Below are positions 24,901-33,327 of a stretch of 64,000 nucleotides of DNA, one piece after another (position 1 is the stretch's first letter; every line of letters starts with the position of its first letter). The position numbers and the translations under genes are program-made. Origin of the DNA: Synechococcales cyanobacterium bin59.metabat.ball.084 (lineage in GTDB: Bacteria > Cyanobacteriota > Cyanobacteriia > Cyanobacteriales > Chamaesiphonaceae); the NCBI GenBank assembly GCA_013297675.1, contig JAAFHZ010000003.1, positions 33,790 through 97,789 of the forward strand, in the 5' to 3' direction. Below the pieces are notes generated by a model. The model saw only the letters and a program-made list of their open reading frames with translations, searched no databases and was not told the DNA's origin.

Positions 24901-27900
24901 CTGAGCACGCTCGCCAACAATTGGATAAATCAGCTCTTTGGTAGAAGGCCGAAAACCAGCCGTAGCACGACTATCTGCCAACATCGCTCGATCGGCCTGA
25001 GCGCGTTGCTTAGAAGCGGCTGTTTGCTGATTATATTTAGCCACAAAACTCGCTGATAGAGGCGCTACTGGTAAGCGATTGGGAGGTGTTTCTGGCGGAG
25101 TGCTGAAGCTTTTAACTGCTACTGGCAGAGCATCCGGTGAGGATGGAGGTTGCGCCGGTAATTTAATAGCAGTTTCTAAGCTATTGACTCCCTGTAGTAG
25201 CTCCAACTGTTGAGCAAACAGGCTAGACATACTAGCAATTTGCTGCTGCATAACTGTCGTAATTGCCGACTCGTGCTGCTGATCAGCAATTTCAACCGCA
25301 CCGGCTCCATTTCCAGCAAAATTGCTAGCGACCATGTTTTTCGATTCGTGTAAAGCAGTTTCTGCCAGCGCAGAATTAGATCTCGGAGGGGAACCCACCA
25401 GCACCGATGGGGAAAATATTTCTGGAGGTAGTTGACGATCTAGATACTCTGCCAAGGCCGCTACCGTACTTACTTCTTCAAATAACTGGCGCAGAGTGAC
25501 TTTTACTCCATAGTTGACTTCTACCTGATTTACGGCTTCCACCAACACCAAAGAATCAGCACCAATTTCTAGGAAGGGAGTGTGAACACTAATATCAGCT
25601 ACATTAGCCTTCAGCAGTCGAGCAACCATCTGATTTAAGTTGTTCAGCAGTGTAGTTAATCGATCGCCAGTAGTAATTGTGTCGGTTGGATGAGCTGTTG
25701 TCATAGGAGAACGATATTCATTAACAGAACTGGCAGGGTGAATCGGAGCAGAAGATAATGTTGCAGAACTTGAGTCGGGCATAGGTTCACCGCCCAACCA
25801 ATACCGCTGACGCTGGAAAGGATAAGTGGGCAATGAAAGACGTTGACGACCATAGTCTTGATCGAAACCCGACCAATCTATAACTACACCTTTGATCCAC
25901 AGTGCTCCTAAGCTAGTTAAGAGCTGTTCCCAATCTGCTACACCCGATCGCAAACTGGGTAGCCATAATAGCTCGGGGTCAGAAATAGACTGTTTGCCCA
26001 AGCTGATTAACGTCGGTTTAGAACCAATTTCTAGGCAAATGTGGGGATGTTGCTGTTGCAAGGTGGCCAAACAGTGGGTATATTGCACTGGTTGCACAAG
26101 ATGCTGTACCCAATATTCAGCATCAATGGTGGTAACTAGTTGACCAGTAACGTTAGAAATTAACGGAATTTGCGGCTGTTGATAAACAATCTTTTGAGCA
26201 ACAGCACGAAACTCTGCCACCATGGGCTTTAGTAAAGGCGAGTGAAAGGCCCGAGTGCTAGCGAGTTTCTGAGTTCGAATTCCATTCGCTGCCAAGGTTT
26301 CACAAATGCTGGTCAGCGCCGCAGCATCTCCTGAGAGTACGGTATTTTCGGCGCTATTATAAGCTGCAATCACTACTTGCTGACCAGTAATAGTTACCAG
26401 CGCAGCAATAGCTGTTGGGCTGGCAAAAACTGCAACCATTTCGCCCGGGGGAGTAAGTTCTTGGGCATAACGAGCACGTTGTACCACTAGTTTTAAAGCA
26501 TCAGCTAAACTAAACACCCCAGCTAAGCAGGCAGCTACATATTCACCCAAGCTATGACCTAAGAGTAATGTGGGCCGAACGCCCCAATTAGCCCAAACTT
26601 GAGCGATCGCATACTCAATGGCAAAAATGGCTGTTTGACTATATAAAACTCGATCCAACAAATTTTCCCCCACAGATGTGGGATAGAGAGCCTCCAATAG
26701 TGAATGCTCTAGTTCAGGCTGTAAAAGCCGATCGCACTCTAACAATGCCTGTCGAAATATTGGCTGAGTTTCATACAGAGTGCGCCCCATATTCACATAT
26801 TGAGATCCCTGACCAGTGCAGAGATAGGCGATCGAAAGCGCTGTACTGCGGCTAGTCTGACCGGTTTGGATGGCTGAATCCGCCGCATTTTGTCGGTAAG
26901 ATCGTAAATGCTGGGCTAAGTCTGCACCTGTTGCCCCCCAGACACTCAGGCGATCGGCAAAAGCATTGCGGCCACTGTTGGCAGTAAAACAAATATCTGC
27001 AATCTGCTCTGAACCAGTTAAAACCGGCAGATAGCGATCGACTAATTCATGTAAAGCCGCCGAATTTTTGGCGGACAGATTCAGAATATGCAAAGGACGC
27101 TCGACTGCTGAGTTTTGCCGCGCCCGCACTGGTGGTGTCCCCAAAATTAGATGGGCATTAGTACCCCCAATACCAAAAGAACTCACTCCTGCATACTGTA
27201 CACCTGACCAATTGGTGAGTTGAGTATTTACCATAAACGGAGTTTCAGCAAAAGGAATTAAAGGATTCGCCTGGTTGAAATGCAGGCTGGGAGGAAGTTG
27301 GCCATGCTTCATCGCCAATAACACCTTTAAGAGCTGAGCAATGCCCGCAGCGGCTTCCAAATGTCCAATGTTGGTTTTCACCGAGCCAATCCGACAAAAC
27401 TGCCGCTGGGGAGTGTATTTGCGAAATGCCTTGGTCAGACCTTCAATTTCGATCGGGTCGCCCAAAGCCGTTCCTGTCCCGTGAGCTTCGATGTAGCTAA
27501 TGTCTGCGGCACTTAATTGAGCAGATTGCAATGCCTGCTCAATTAGCTCAGCCTGAGAACGCGGGTTAGGAGCCGTCAGGCCATTAGTCTGACCATCATG
27601 ATTCATGGCCGAACCCTTGATCACACCATAAATCTGATCGCCATCTGCCACCGCCTGAGCCAGCGGCTTCAGCAAGACCGCACCCGCACCCTCGCCCAAT
27701 ACAATCCCATTGGCCGCCGCATCAAAAGTCTTGCATTGACCATCAGGAGAATGCATCTTCATCCGGCTCATGCCCGCATAGTATTCTGGTGATAGTTGCA
27801 GGTTTACGCCGCCCACGATCGCTCCGGTACAGTCTCCTTGGCGGATACTTTGACAGGCCAAATGTATTGCTACCAGTGACGAAGAACACATGGTATCCAC

Positions 27901-30900
27901 CAGCATCGAAGGGCCGCGCAAGTTCAACAAGAAAGACAAACGATTGGCAATAATGGCATTTTGATTGCCAATCCCCGCACCGTAATCACTCGCTGCCAAA
28001 AATGGCTCAATGCGCCGATAGTAACCATTGTTACTACAACCCACAAAAACCCCGATCGGCTGTTGAGCTAACCGGTCAGCAGCATATCCGGCATCTTCGA
28101 GAGCTTCCCAGGCTACCTCTAAAAATAAGCGCTGTTGAGGATCCATCAAGGCTGCTTCGCGGGGCGAAATTTGGAAAAACAAAGGATCAAACTGATCTAT
28201 ATCAGCCACAAAGCCCCCCCAGCGGGAAGAAGTCTGTAGCGCCGTAGTGGGCTGGGCTGAGTACCAGTCCGCATTCTGCCAACGGTGAGCGGGCACTTCG
28301 GTAATAGCATTACCACCTCGCTGCAACAATTCCCAAAATGCCGATAAATTTGGAGCCTGGGGAAACCGTCCAGACATCCCAATAACAGCAATATCCATAT
28401 CGGCTACTCTGTCTGCTGGGTTCTCATTATGGGGAACAGCACTGAGAAATGGTGTGCCCAGACCAGCGCCGATCGGCTCTGCAAACCCATAAGTCTCAAT
28501 TAAATGGGCTGCTAATTGCCGTGGAGTAGAATATTCAAACAGCAGGGTAGGAGATAAAGAAATTTCTAGATGTGATTCTAAAGCAGTAATTACTTCTACT
28601 GCTTTAAGTGAATCGATGCCAAAGCTATGAAAATTTTGATCAACTGCAATCTTTTCTGGAGGCTGCTTGAGAGCGATCGCCAAATATTTCACAATCGTGG
28701 CGCTCAGAGTTTGCTGATCAATGGCCATGATTCCAGACTTAACTGCCGGAGCTGCTGGGACAGGGGCAACTGATGGTAGCCAACTAGCCGCAGTAGTGGG
28801 TAAAGCTGTTGCTGGTGTCTGCGGCGGTAGTGGTGCCGCTGGTTCTCCATTGATCAAATTCTTTAACCGATTCAGCGATGGCAGATGGTTCAAAACAGTC
28901 TCGGCAGGTACCCCAAAATCAATCAGACAGGCGATTTCATTGACCCCGATCTGCTGTAATTTTTTGACCATCTCCAAACAAGATTCAGGTGTACCAAACA
29001 AAGCACTAGTTTGGTAATAACGTTCGAAGGCATAATCGAGCAATTTTTGTTGTTCGGCCAAACTGAGCTGCGCCAAATCTTGTGAACTCTGCTGCCATAG
29101 ATTTACCGAACTCTTAATATATTCAATAAATGGTTCCTTTACCAGGTGGCGAACTACCGCCAAGTCTTCACCCACAAAGGTATGCAGCATCAAAGTTACT
29201 TGGCCAGTAGCCGGATCATGACCATGACGGGCGCGAGCTTCACGGTACAAAACAATTTTTTCTGCCAGATCGGCCACTGGCTGAAATAGTAAGGCCGTTA
29301 AAATATTTAAACCGCGCTCTCCAGCTTCAATAAAGCGCTCTTTCCCCCCAGTACAAGTCACCCAGACAGCGAGATCAGTCTGTTGGGGCAAAGGATAAAT
29401 CTGTACTTCTGTCAATGCTCCGACCCCATTAGGGCGGCTGACTTTGCCCCCTTTCCACAAGTGCTGTACTTCGGCAATTCCGGCAAACAAAATCTCGGCA
29501 CTATCAGCATAAGCATCTGGAGCCAAAACAAAATCGTTAGGATTCCATCCCCGAGCAAAAGCCAAATCTACCCGACCGTGAGAAAGGTTATCGACAACTG
29601 ACCATTCTTCCGCCACCCGCAGCGGATCATGCAGAGGCATCACAACACTGCCAGCCCGCAAGCGCAATCGCTCGGTAGTTAAAGCCAAAGCCGCATTCAC
29701 TACCGAAGGGTTAGGGTATAGTCCCCCAAAGGCATGAAAATGACGTTCCGGAGTCCAAACTGCGGTAAAGCTATGTCGATCGGCAAACTTAGCCCCGGCC
29801 AAGAGCAACTTATATTTATCATCAGCAAATTCAGCTTCGTCACTAGAAAAATATAATAGACTAAACTGCATTTCTGGAGTAACCGGAGTAGCTACTTCCT
29901 GCATAGTAGCACCCGTATCATGGACTATTTGCAAACTCCCTTCTAAAAATGCTTTCTTACAAGCCTGACGCTGAATTTTGCCACTCGATGTCTTCAAAAT
30001 ACTGACGGGCTTCAATAAAACAATGCGGTGAACTAGCAATTCATGATCTTGAGAAACCGCCGCTCGGATGGCCGCAAGAACCGCCTCGATCGGTAGCTGG
30101 CGCAGGTACTGGCGCTCTACCTCTTGCACGATCACCAATTGCTCTTCACCTGCTACTTCAACGCTAAATGCTGCGCTGGCAGAAGCTTTTAAAGCAGGGT
30201 GACTACCTGCGACCGTTAATTCAATATCTTGAGGGTAGTGGTTGCGCCCACGCACAATGATCACATCTTTTAAGCGACCGGTGACATACAATTCGCTATC
30301 TTGCAAAAATCCTAAATCCCCAGTTCTTAGAAATTGCGGTTTAGTTGATTCCTGCAACAGAGCATCTGCACCAACCGAGTCTCCCGGTATAAAGCAGGCT
30401 GCGCTGGCCTCGGGCATCTGCCAATATCCCTGTGCCACACTGGGTGAAGATACCCAAATTTCGCCAACTCGATCGATCGGACAAACCTGTAAGGTTTCGG
30501 GATCTACAATAGTGATAGTAGTATCTAGCCCCCTGTGCCCAGCACTTACCAGCCGACGATGATTTTTGCTGTTGCTGTCCACCAGTAATATTTGGTTTTT
30601 CTCTAAAGCCGCACTCTCAACCTGACAGATTGCAGGTGCCGTAACATGATCTCCCCCAGTCACAAATAAAGTTGCTTCTGCCATTCCATAGCAAGGATAA
30701 AACATTTCCCGGCGAAAACCACAAGGAGCAAATGCTGCGGTAAAGCGCTCTAGTGTTTCTGCTCTTACCGGTTCGGCACCATTAAAAGCCACCTTCCAAG
30801 TGCTTAAATCCAGTTCAGTACGCTGAGCCTCAGTTATTTTTTCTACGCAAAGATCATAGGCAAAATTAGGACCCCCACTCGATGTAGCACCATAGTCAGT

Positions 30901-31686
30901 GATTGCTTGCAGCCAACGCCAAGGCTTTTGCAGAAAGTTTACAGGCGACATTAATACCGCTGGAAATCCGCCATATAAAGGCTGCAAAACTCCCCCAATC
31001 AAGCCCATATCATGGTAGAGCGGTAGCCAGCTAACTACGCGACTTTGATTGTCGTGGCCAAACGCTTGATAAATTGCGCTGGAGTTGTGTAACAAGTTGC
31101 GATGACTGACCATCACCCCCTTAGGCGCAGCAGTAGATCCCGAAGTATATTGCAAAAAAGCCAGATCTGCAGGTTGCAACTGGGGAATGCGCCATTCCTG
31201 GGCCAAGTCAGAATTAATATTGTCAGTGGTAATGCACTCGATCGCAGCCAGCGCCGGAACAAAAGATAAACTCTGTTCAATTACTGACAAGGTATCTACA
31301 GTAGTTAAAGCAAACCGGGCATCAGCACTTTGAATTGCTCCCTGCAAACGGTTAGCTCGCTGATTGCGGCGAGGTGGATACATTGGTACGGCCACTACTC
31401 CAGCATACAAACACCCCATGAACGCTGCAATAAAATCCAATCCGGGTGGATACAGTAACAAGGCTCTGCTCCCAGTGGCTTGGCGCTGTTGTAGTAGTGC
31501 CGCAATTGCCCTGGCTTGCTGAGCCAACTGGCCATAGGTCATACTAACTGGTGCGGCTGCCCCATCTGACAAAAAAGTGTAGGCAATAGTTGTCGGCTGA
31601 CTAATTGCTCGCTGCTGTAGTAGTTCAACTACCGTTAAACAATGGCGTAGATCGAAATTATTATCGTTCATTATAGACTCCGTCAT
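15943..31686 (-). CDS. Hybrid FAAL-PKS-aminotransferase-NRPS, lipopeptide starter enzyme
   Basis: This 5247-residue protein loads and modifies a fatty acid, then adds two amino acids. Order by residue: fatty acyl-AMP ligase (about 20-600, YTSGSTAAPKG near 185); luciferase-like FMN monooxygenase (about 615-960, TPERHFHAFGG, ARGWNPNDF); ACP (FGIDSLKAVE near 1024); KS (DTMCSSSL near 1266); AT (GHSLGEY near 1711); ACP (IGADSLVLVE near 2044); class III PLP aminotransferase (TYGKIVGGG near 2484); C (HHIIADG), A, carrier (LGGHSLL near 3675); C (HHIAADG), A, carrier (LGGDS near 4730); E (HHLVVDGVSW near 4925). KS-AT extension followed by the aminotransferase predicts a beta-amino fatty acid, as in mycosubtilin-type and puwainaphycin-type pathways. 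The monooxygenase may add a hydroxyl. Hand-read A codes are D-V-G-E-I-V-S-I-D (near a known ornithine code) and D-A-F-F-L-G-V-T-F (branched aliphatic). The placement of the monooxygenase between FAAL and ACP is inferred from the motifs. Confidence 0.95.
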   Translation of the reverse strand: MTESIMNDNNFDLRHCLTVVELLQQRAISQPTTIAYTFLSDGAAAPVSMTYGQLAQQARAIAALLQQRQATGSRALLLYPPGLDFIAAFMGCLYAGVVAVPMYPPRRNQRANRLQGAIQSADARFALTTVDTLSVIEQSLSFVPALAAIECITTDNINSDLAQEWRIPQLQPADLAFLQYTSGSTAAPKGVMVSHRNLLHNSSAIYQAFGHDNQSRVVSWLPLYHDMGLIGGVLQPLYGGFPAVLMSPVNFLQKPWRWLQAITDYGATSSGGPNFAYDLCVEKITEAQRTELDLSTWKVAFNGAEPVRAETLERFTAAFAPCGFRREMFYPCYGMAEATLFVTGGDHVTAPAICQVESAALEKNQILLVDSNSKNHRRLVSAGHRGLDTTITIVDPETLQVCPIDRVGEIWVSSPSVAQGYWQMPEASAACFIPGDSVGADALLQESTKPQFLRTGDLGFLQDSELYVTGRLKDVIIVRGRNHYPQDIELTVAGSHPALKASASAAFSVEVAGEEQLVIVQEVERQYLRQLPIEAVLAAIRAAVSQDHELLVHRIVLLKPVSILKTSSGKIQRQACKKAFLEGSLQIVHDTGATMQEVATPVTPEMQFSLLYFSSDEAEFADDKYKLLLAGAKFADRHSFTAVWTPERHFHAFGGLYPNPSVVNAALALTTERLRLRAGSVVMPLHDPLRVAEEWSVVDNLSHGRVDLAFARGWNPNDFVLAPDAYADSAEILFAGIAEVQHLWKGGKVSRPNGVGALTEVQIYPLPQQTDLAVWVTCTGGKERFIEAGERGLNILTALLFQPVADLAEKIVLYREARARHGHDPATGQVTLMLHTFVGEDLAVVRHLVKEPFIEYIKSSVNLWQQSSQDLAQLSLAEQQKLLDYAFERYYQTSALFGTPESCLEMVKKLQQIGVNEIACLIDFGVPAETVLNHLPSLNRLKNLINGEPAAPLPPQTPATALPTTAASWLPSVAPVPAAPAVKSGIMAIDQQTLSATIVKYLAIALKQPPEKIAVDQNFHSFGIDSLKAVEVITALESHLEISLSPTLLFEYSTPRQLAAHLIETYGFAEPIGAGLGTPFLSAVPHNENPADRVADMDIAVIGMSGRFPQAPNLSAFWELLQRGGNAITEVPAHRWQNADWYSAQPTTALQTSSRWGGFVADIDQFDPLFFQISPREAALMDPQQRLFLEVAWEALEDAGYAADRLAQQPIGVFVGCSNNGYYRRIEPFLAASDYGAGIGNQNAIIANRLSFLLNLRGPSMLVDTMCSSSLVAIHLACQSIRQGDCTGAIVGGVNLQLSPEYYAGMSRMKMHSPDGQCKTFDAAANGIVLGEGAGAVLLKPLAQAVADGDQIYGVIKGSAMNHDGQTNGLTAPNPRSQAELIEQALQSAQLSAADISYIEAHGTGTALGDPIEIEGLTKAFRKYTPQRQFCRIGSVKTNIGHLEAAAGIAQLLKVLLAMKHGQLPPSLHFNQANPLIPFAETPFMVNTQLTNWSGVQYAGVSSFGIGGTNAHLILGTPPVRARQNSAVERPLHILNLSAKNSAALHELVDRYLPVLTGSEQIADICFTANSGRNAFADRLSVWGATGADLAQHLRSYRQNAADSAIQTGQTSRSTALSIAYLCTGQGSQYVNMGRTLYETQPIFRQALLECDRLLQPELEHSLLEALYPTSVGENLLDRVLYSQTAIFAIEYAIAQVWANWGVRPTLLLGHSLGEYVAACLAGVFSLADALKLVVQRARYAQELTPPGEMVAVFASPTAIAALVTITGQQVVIAAYNSAENTVLSGDAAALTSICETLAANGIRTQKLASTRAFHSPLLKPMVAEFRAVAQKIVYQQPQIPLISNVTGQLVTTIDAEYWVQHLVQPVQYTHCLATLQQQHPHICLEIGSKPTLISLGKQSISDPELLWLPSLRSGVADWEQLLTSLGALWIKGVVIDWSGFDQDYGRQRLSLPTYPFQRQRYWLGGEPMPDSSSATLSSAPIHPASSVNEYRSPMTTAHPTDTITTGDRLTTLLNNLNQMVARLLKANVADISVHTPFLEIGADSLVLVEAVNQVEVNYGVKVTLRQLFEEVSTVAALAEYLDRQLPPEIFSPSVLVGSPPRSNSALAETALHESKNMVASNFAGNGAGAVEIADQQHESAITTVMQQQIASMSSLFAQQLELLQGVNSLETAIKLPAQPPSSPDALPVAVKSFSTPPETPPNRLPVAPLSASFVAKYNQQTAASKQRAQADRAMLADSRATAGFRPSTKELIYPIVGERAQGARFWDIDGNEYIDLTMGFGVLLFGHNPDFVAAAIAAQCQRGIQIGPQANHAGTVAQLICKLTGVERVAFCNSGTEAVMTAVRLARTASGRPKIALFAGSYHGHFDGILAKAGLEQQGLPSAPGILPGTVADVLVLNYDDPAGSLAMLQQHAQDLAAVLVEPVQARRPDLQPREFLQQLRELTTAAGIALIFDEVLVGFRIQAGGAQAWAGVQADIVTYGKIVGGGIPIGVVAGTANYLDGIDGGWWQYGDSSYPSAERTFFAGTFNKNHLGMAVAAAVLQYLQDAGPELYQQLNQRTATLAERLNKYFAEQAIPMQIVYFGSLFRFTYSGNFDIFFQHLLLHGVYVWEGRNCFLSTAHTDADLDQIVQAVQAAIQEMRGAKLWVNTPAATAVDLLPNDTLDIKAVIDRQNLPLSLAQQRLWFLDQLEPHSAFYNMPAAVRLRGQVQTAILEQTLQTIIQRHEILRTNFVSQQGQPVQVIHPQLDWRLATEITVGQSSAEIQQLITNEAQRPFQLDSDPLIRAILWEVSPTESILLLVLHHIIADGLSMAVLVQEIAAIYPALCLNQPHPLPPLAIQYADFALWQRQWLQGATLQTQLDFWQQQLADVPTVLELPIDRPRPAIQTVNGAHYQFRLAVELTDQLQKLSQKMGVTLFMTLLTAFDILLYRHTRQTDILVGSPIASRNQPATQQLIGLFLNILLLRVDLAGNPSFQELLHQVRRVTLDAYTHPDVPFEQLLAVLQPERDLSHSPLFQVMLILDQANPIESQPLPDLVIETLAVENFTAKLDLTLTLENQPTGLVGDWEYNTDLFDRATIVRMAEQFEHLLTAIVANPKLPIEQLPLLTTTAQQQLLAQSRGTVQHYADQCLHQVIEAQVARTPQALAVVWDDQCLTYQELNNRANQLAHYLQSQGVTGRVGIYLERSGDTLVAVLAVLKIGIAYVPLDPSYPVDRLAYMLSNGQVNCLLTATTITTPIPQAPVAIVYLDRDWPTIALSPTTNLECSIDPASLAYVIYTSGSTGNPKGVMVSHRSLVNAYHGWESAYQLRDTRSHLQMASFSFDVFAGDYIRALASGAQLVICPRDYLLEPAQLYGLIQRAKIDCAEFVPAVMRLLAEYLVNTGQNLSQMHLIAVGSDRWYVQEYQQWQQLCGAHTRLINSYGVSEATIDSCYFETKTIADLPHEALVPVGRPFPNVQLYVLEPTLQPSPIGVPGELYIGGVGVAQGYDGRPDLTADHFIVDPFSNQPAAKLYRTGDLARYNATGDLEYLGRIDQQVKIRGLRIELAEIAVVLQAQAEIQQATVLVWEDRPGQSQLVAYIVCQPEITLTTAEVRRVLQKKLPEYMIPNICLFLAEIPLTPNGKVDRRALPRPEVLQTVDYVPPQTADEVLLAEIWCELLQVNRVGIHDNFFELGGHSLLATQLVSRIRSALGVELPVRSLFTASTIAELMIEIATAQPRNDLISLQPVDRTTPLPLSFAQQRLWFLDRLATNQASYNIPTRLYIRGAVAPAVLEESLRLVLDRHEALRTTFQEQDGQAIQTIQTAVDWSMEVLDFQHHVDPQRAVDDYVQRSAQQPFDLSADLPLRATLLQISHDHYALLLTLHHIAADGWSVGVLVQEIASIYPALLRGDAISLPPLTIQYADFAHWQRQYLAGNSGKTQLAYWQTQLADAPAILALPTDHPRPPVPSGQGRQYQQLLPLQLTIELEQVSQTAGTTMFMALLAIFDILLYRYTGQTDLVVGTPIANRNFQELEKSIGFFVNTLVLRTDLADQPSFRELLGRVRETTLEAYTHQDTPFELVVEALQPERDLSYSPVFQVAFALQNTPFTDLVLPDLVCTPSLVDNGTAKFDLTLTIDLTDQGYVGTWEYSTDLFEIATIKQLALHYQQLLTAVVTNPDQPITTLMMLTATEHQRLLTGGQNTDLCPNPDFDQVGLPQLFWAQAARTPQAIAIKHLNNQITYQELAERATSLAAHLQQQKVASLQLVGLLVDRSPEMIVGMLAILMVGGAYVPLDTSAPTDRLALILADTQLSLLLTQSALLDRLPTTTASVICLDDWAGDRSSWPTSVDLFQPQSITGNDPAYVIYTSGSTGKPKGVVIPHQAISQLVIDTNYIQVDPSDCIAQAANSAFDATTFEVWAALLNGASISIVPTAVLMSPLEFATHLQQDQVTTLFLTTALFNRLASIVPTVFQQLRYLLFGGESVDPQWVKAILTAGAPEHLLHVYGPTESTTFATWFEITNIDAAATNIPIGHPLSNTYIYVLDSHQQPVPIGVPGELYIGGTGLALEYLHQPELTASKFVIDPFAAGQRLYRTGDLVRYLPTGEIEYLGRIDQQVKIRGFRIELGEVEALITQHPLVQEAVVIVQKDAQNHKRLVAYVVTEATAQELDKFIRTKLPDYMVPATFVTMAHLPLTANGKVDQRALPLPEWQRSQEFVAPSNPVESTLASIWSEVLGIAEIGIKDNFFELGGDSILSLQIIARSQQAGIQITAQQLFNHQSIQALATVADQAANQVADQFTQKILAPQGLVTGEASLTPVQQWFFAQQLTEPHYFNQSVMLQVPANIQIQQLDRALQAVLAHHDALRLQFATNWQPCHTEPLPIWPLAVIDLSALSPNDLATAIEQQSQKFQACLDLATGKLLQAVLYQAGSEQPGRLLLIIHHLVVDGVSWRILLADLLTAYQQCCQGVAVQLPPKTTAWQTWTERLAAYSQTTALDSELTWWQNQLPVFDPPVRPRSTVATLRKITTSLSAPETQLLLQVVPAVYHTQINDVLLTALLQAWADCTGNRSLLVELEGHGREELFSDLDISRTVGWFTTIFPVCLSLSDEDDLGRQLTTVKEQLRQIPQRGIGYGILRYLSPQKHLLPTYTADISFNYLGQFEQTLDSEGNWALANESGGAEQHSEQLCSYSLAVSSLVVDEQLQLSWSYDATEVVDVEQLSTQFMICLRGLIEHCQDPQAGAYTPSDFPEAGLNQAELDDLIASFTALNS

Positions 31687-31757
31687 GAGAATGCATTGTT
31701 ACAGCCTTAAAAAAATATTTTTCTGAGAGATAAATAGTTGTTAGCCAGCAACCAAAA

Positions 31758-32546
31758 CTATAGCGTTATTAATTTTCTGTCTGAGCAGTGATCGGCGATA
31801 TCAAGTTGCTGGTGAATTGCCTGCAAAATTTCGGCTTGCGCCCCATGTAGAAAAAAATGATTGCCACTAAATAATTGCAGTTTAAACTTATCAGTAGTGT
31901 ATTGTCGCCAACTTTCCAGAGTTACAACATCTACCCCCCGATCTTGTAACCCACCAAACACAGTAATCGAACAATCAAGCGGCAAGCCGGGCTGATATTG
32001 GTAGGTTTCAATAACTTGAAAATCAGCTCGGAGAGCCGGAAAAACCAATTCGCGCAATTCAGCATTAACTAAAACACTTTCTGGCGTACCCTCTAGTAGT
32101 CGAACTTCCTTGATAAACTCCGCTTCTGGCAAGTCATGAATAGGGGGGCGCTCCGATCCAATATGGGGTGCGCGGTACCCCGAAAGAAATAAGTGTTTTG
32201 GGCCAGGATGCCCTTCACTACGTAATAATCGGGTAATTTCAAAACACAATAATGCTCCCATACTATGGCCAAAAAAAGCAAATGGCTGATCTAAGTAAGG
32301 TCTAATATTTGTAGCTATCTCCTGCACAAGTAAGGAGAAATTCTTAATCGGAGCTTCGCACAAGCGCGGCCCTCGACCAGGAAGCTCAATTAAGCATAGT
32401 TCTATCTCATTAGATAAAAGATCATTCCATGGACGGTAAATCTGTGACCAACCACCTGCATAGGGCAGGCAAAATAGCCGCATTTTTGTTCCGAGACCTG
32501 GCCTGCTTTTGACCCAGGCCGTATTTTTTGGGGTTGTATTTAACAT
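31758..32546 (-). CDS. Type II thioesterase of the lipopeptide cluster
   Basis: This is an alpha/beta hydrolase that removes misloaded acyl groups from carrier domains of the adjacent synthases. The core is typical: LFCLPYAGG near the N-terminus, the nucleophile elbow GHSMGALL, a late Asp, and a catalytic His in SGNHFFLHG near the C-terminus. I chose the start MLNTTPKN at 32546 (262 residues). A longer in-frame reading to 32612 adds 22 residues with no family counterpart. It is the first gene of the leftward operon, 71 bp upstream of the hybrid FAAL gene. The long divergent spacer beyond it should hold the operon promoter. Confidence 0.9.
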   Translation of the reverse strand: MLNTTPKNTAWVKSRPGLGTKMRLFCLPYAGGWSQIYRPWNDLLSNEIELCLIELPGRGPRLCEAPIKNFSLLVQEIATNIRPYLDQPFAFFGHSMGALLCFEITRLLRSEGHPGPKHLFLSGYRAPHIGSERPPIHDLPEAEFIKEVRLLEGTPESVLVNAELRELVFPALRADFQVIETYQYQPGLPLDCSITVFGGLQDRGVDVVTLESWRQYTTDKFKLQLFSGNHFFLHGAQAEILQAIHQQLDIADHCSDRKLITL

Positions 32547-33327
32547 TTTTCCAGACAAATCTAGCAAGACAATTTCATGCAGCCATGATTCATAGCTGCG
32601 CTTATAAATCATGGCTAAACCAATGAAGTTTTTTTAATTTTAAGTGAAGCCAGTGAATACGTTGAAAGTTTCCCCCCGAAAACATAGGGAGGTGAAATTT
32701 CAGGAAAATATTTGAGGATAATTACCTAAAGTACAACTAATTTATCTAAAGGCAAATATGTTTGGCCTGAAGAAAAGTCAAAGTAGGAGTGTATATATAG
32801 TAACAACGATGATTAATCATGACCGCCAGTGATTGAGGCACACTAACGATTACGCTAGACTTTGCGTTGTAATAACACTATAAGATACAGCTATATGTAA
32901 CATAGATGTGAACTATGTCGCACCAACCACAACCTATCATAGAAATATTTCCTTTGCAATCTTTTACAATTTATTTATTGATGTTAAGTATCACTTGCTA
33001 CCAAAAAATAAACTATGGAAAAAAACAAATAGTTTATGGGGTTCTTTGAGTTTTGCTTCATAAGAGATAACCTTCCATTTGAAAATATGTGCAAGTAGTG
33101 ACAAACAGCTACTTCACGACCCTACACTAAAGATACGCACGATATTAGTATTTGGATTCAATAATAGTAAAATTGATCAGCAGAATCACCCCAAAGCTGC
33201 TGCATAAGCTGATTTAAGGTTTTTCGATACTGAACATGACTAAGGTCATGTCAACTTATGACCTTGGCCAGTATAAATAGCCATCAGTTGTCAGTTATGC
33301 TTACTTTACGGAAGTAGCACACACACC
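32547..33327. other. Divergent intergenic region between thioesterase and exporter operons
   Basis: This AT-rich spacer of about 780 bp separates the leftward biosynthetic operon from the rightward exporter operon and should contain both promoters. I see no credible coding region. A TATATATAG stretch lies near 32794, and a palindrome cluster lies at 33235-33265, listed separately. Confidence 0.6.
33235..33277 (+). promoter_or_regulatory. Palindromic operator-like cluster and promoter upstream of the exporter operon
   Basis: Two nested inverted repeats are visible. CATGAC at 33235-33240 pairs with GTCATG at 33245-33250, and AAGGTCAT at 33242-33249 pairs with ATGACCTT at 33258-33265. A TATAAA box follows at about 33272-33277, roughly 55 bp before the exporter start. 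No good -35 box stands at the right spacing, and the palindromes occupy that position, which suggests an activator-dependent promoter. The neighbouring NarL-type response regulator is the obvious candidate ligand, but this is inference. Confidence 0.4.

Noticed and set aside
6367..30562. Many open frames of 60-160 codons opposite or out of frame inside the NRPS genes
   Set aside because: They lie wholly within strongly supported synthetase domains, have low-complexity composition and no family features. They are frame shadows of long GC-balanced genes.
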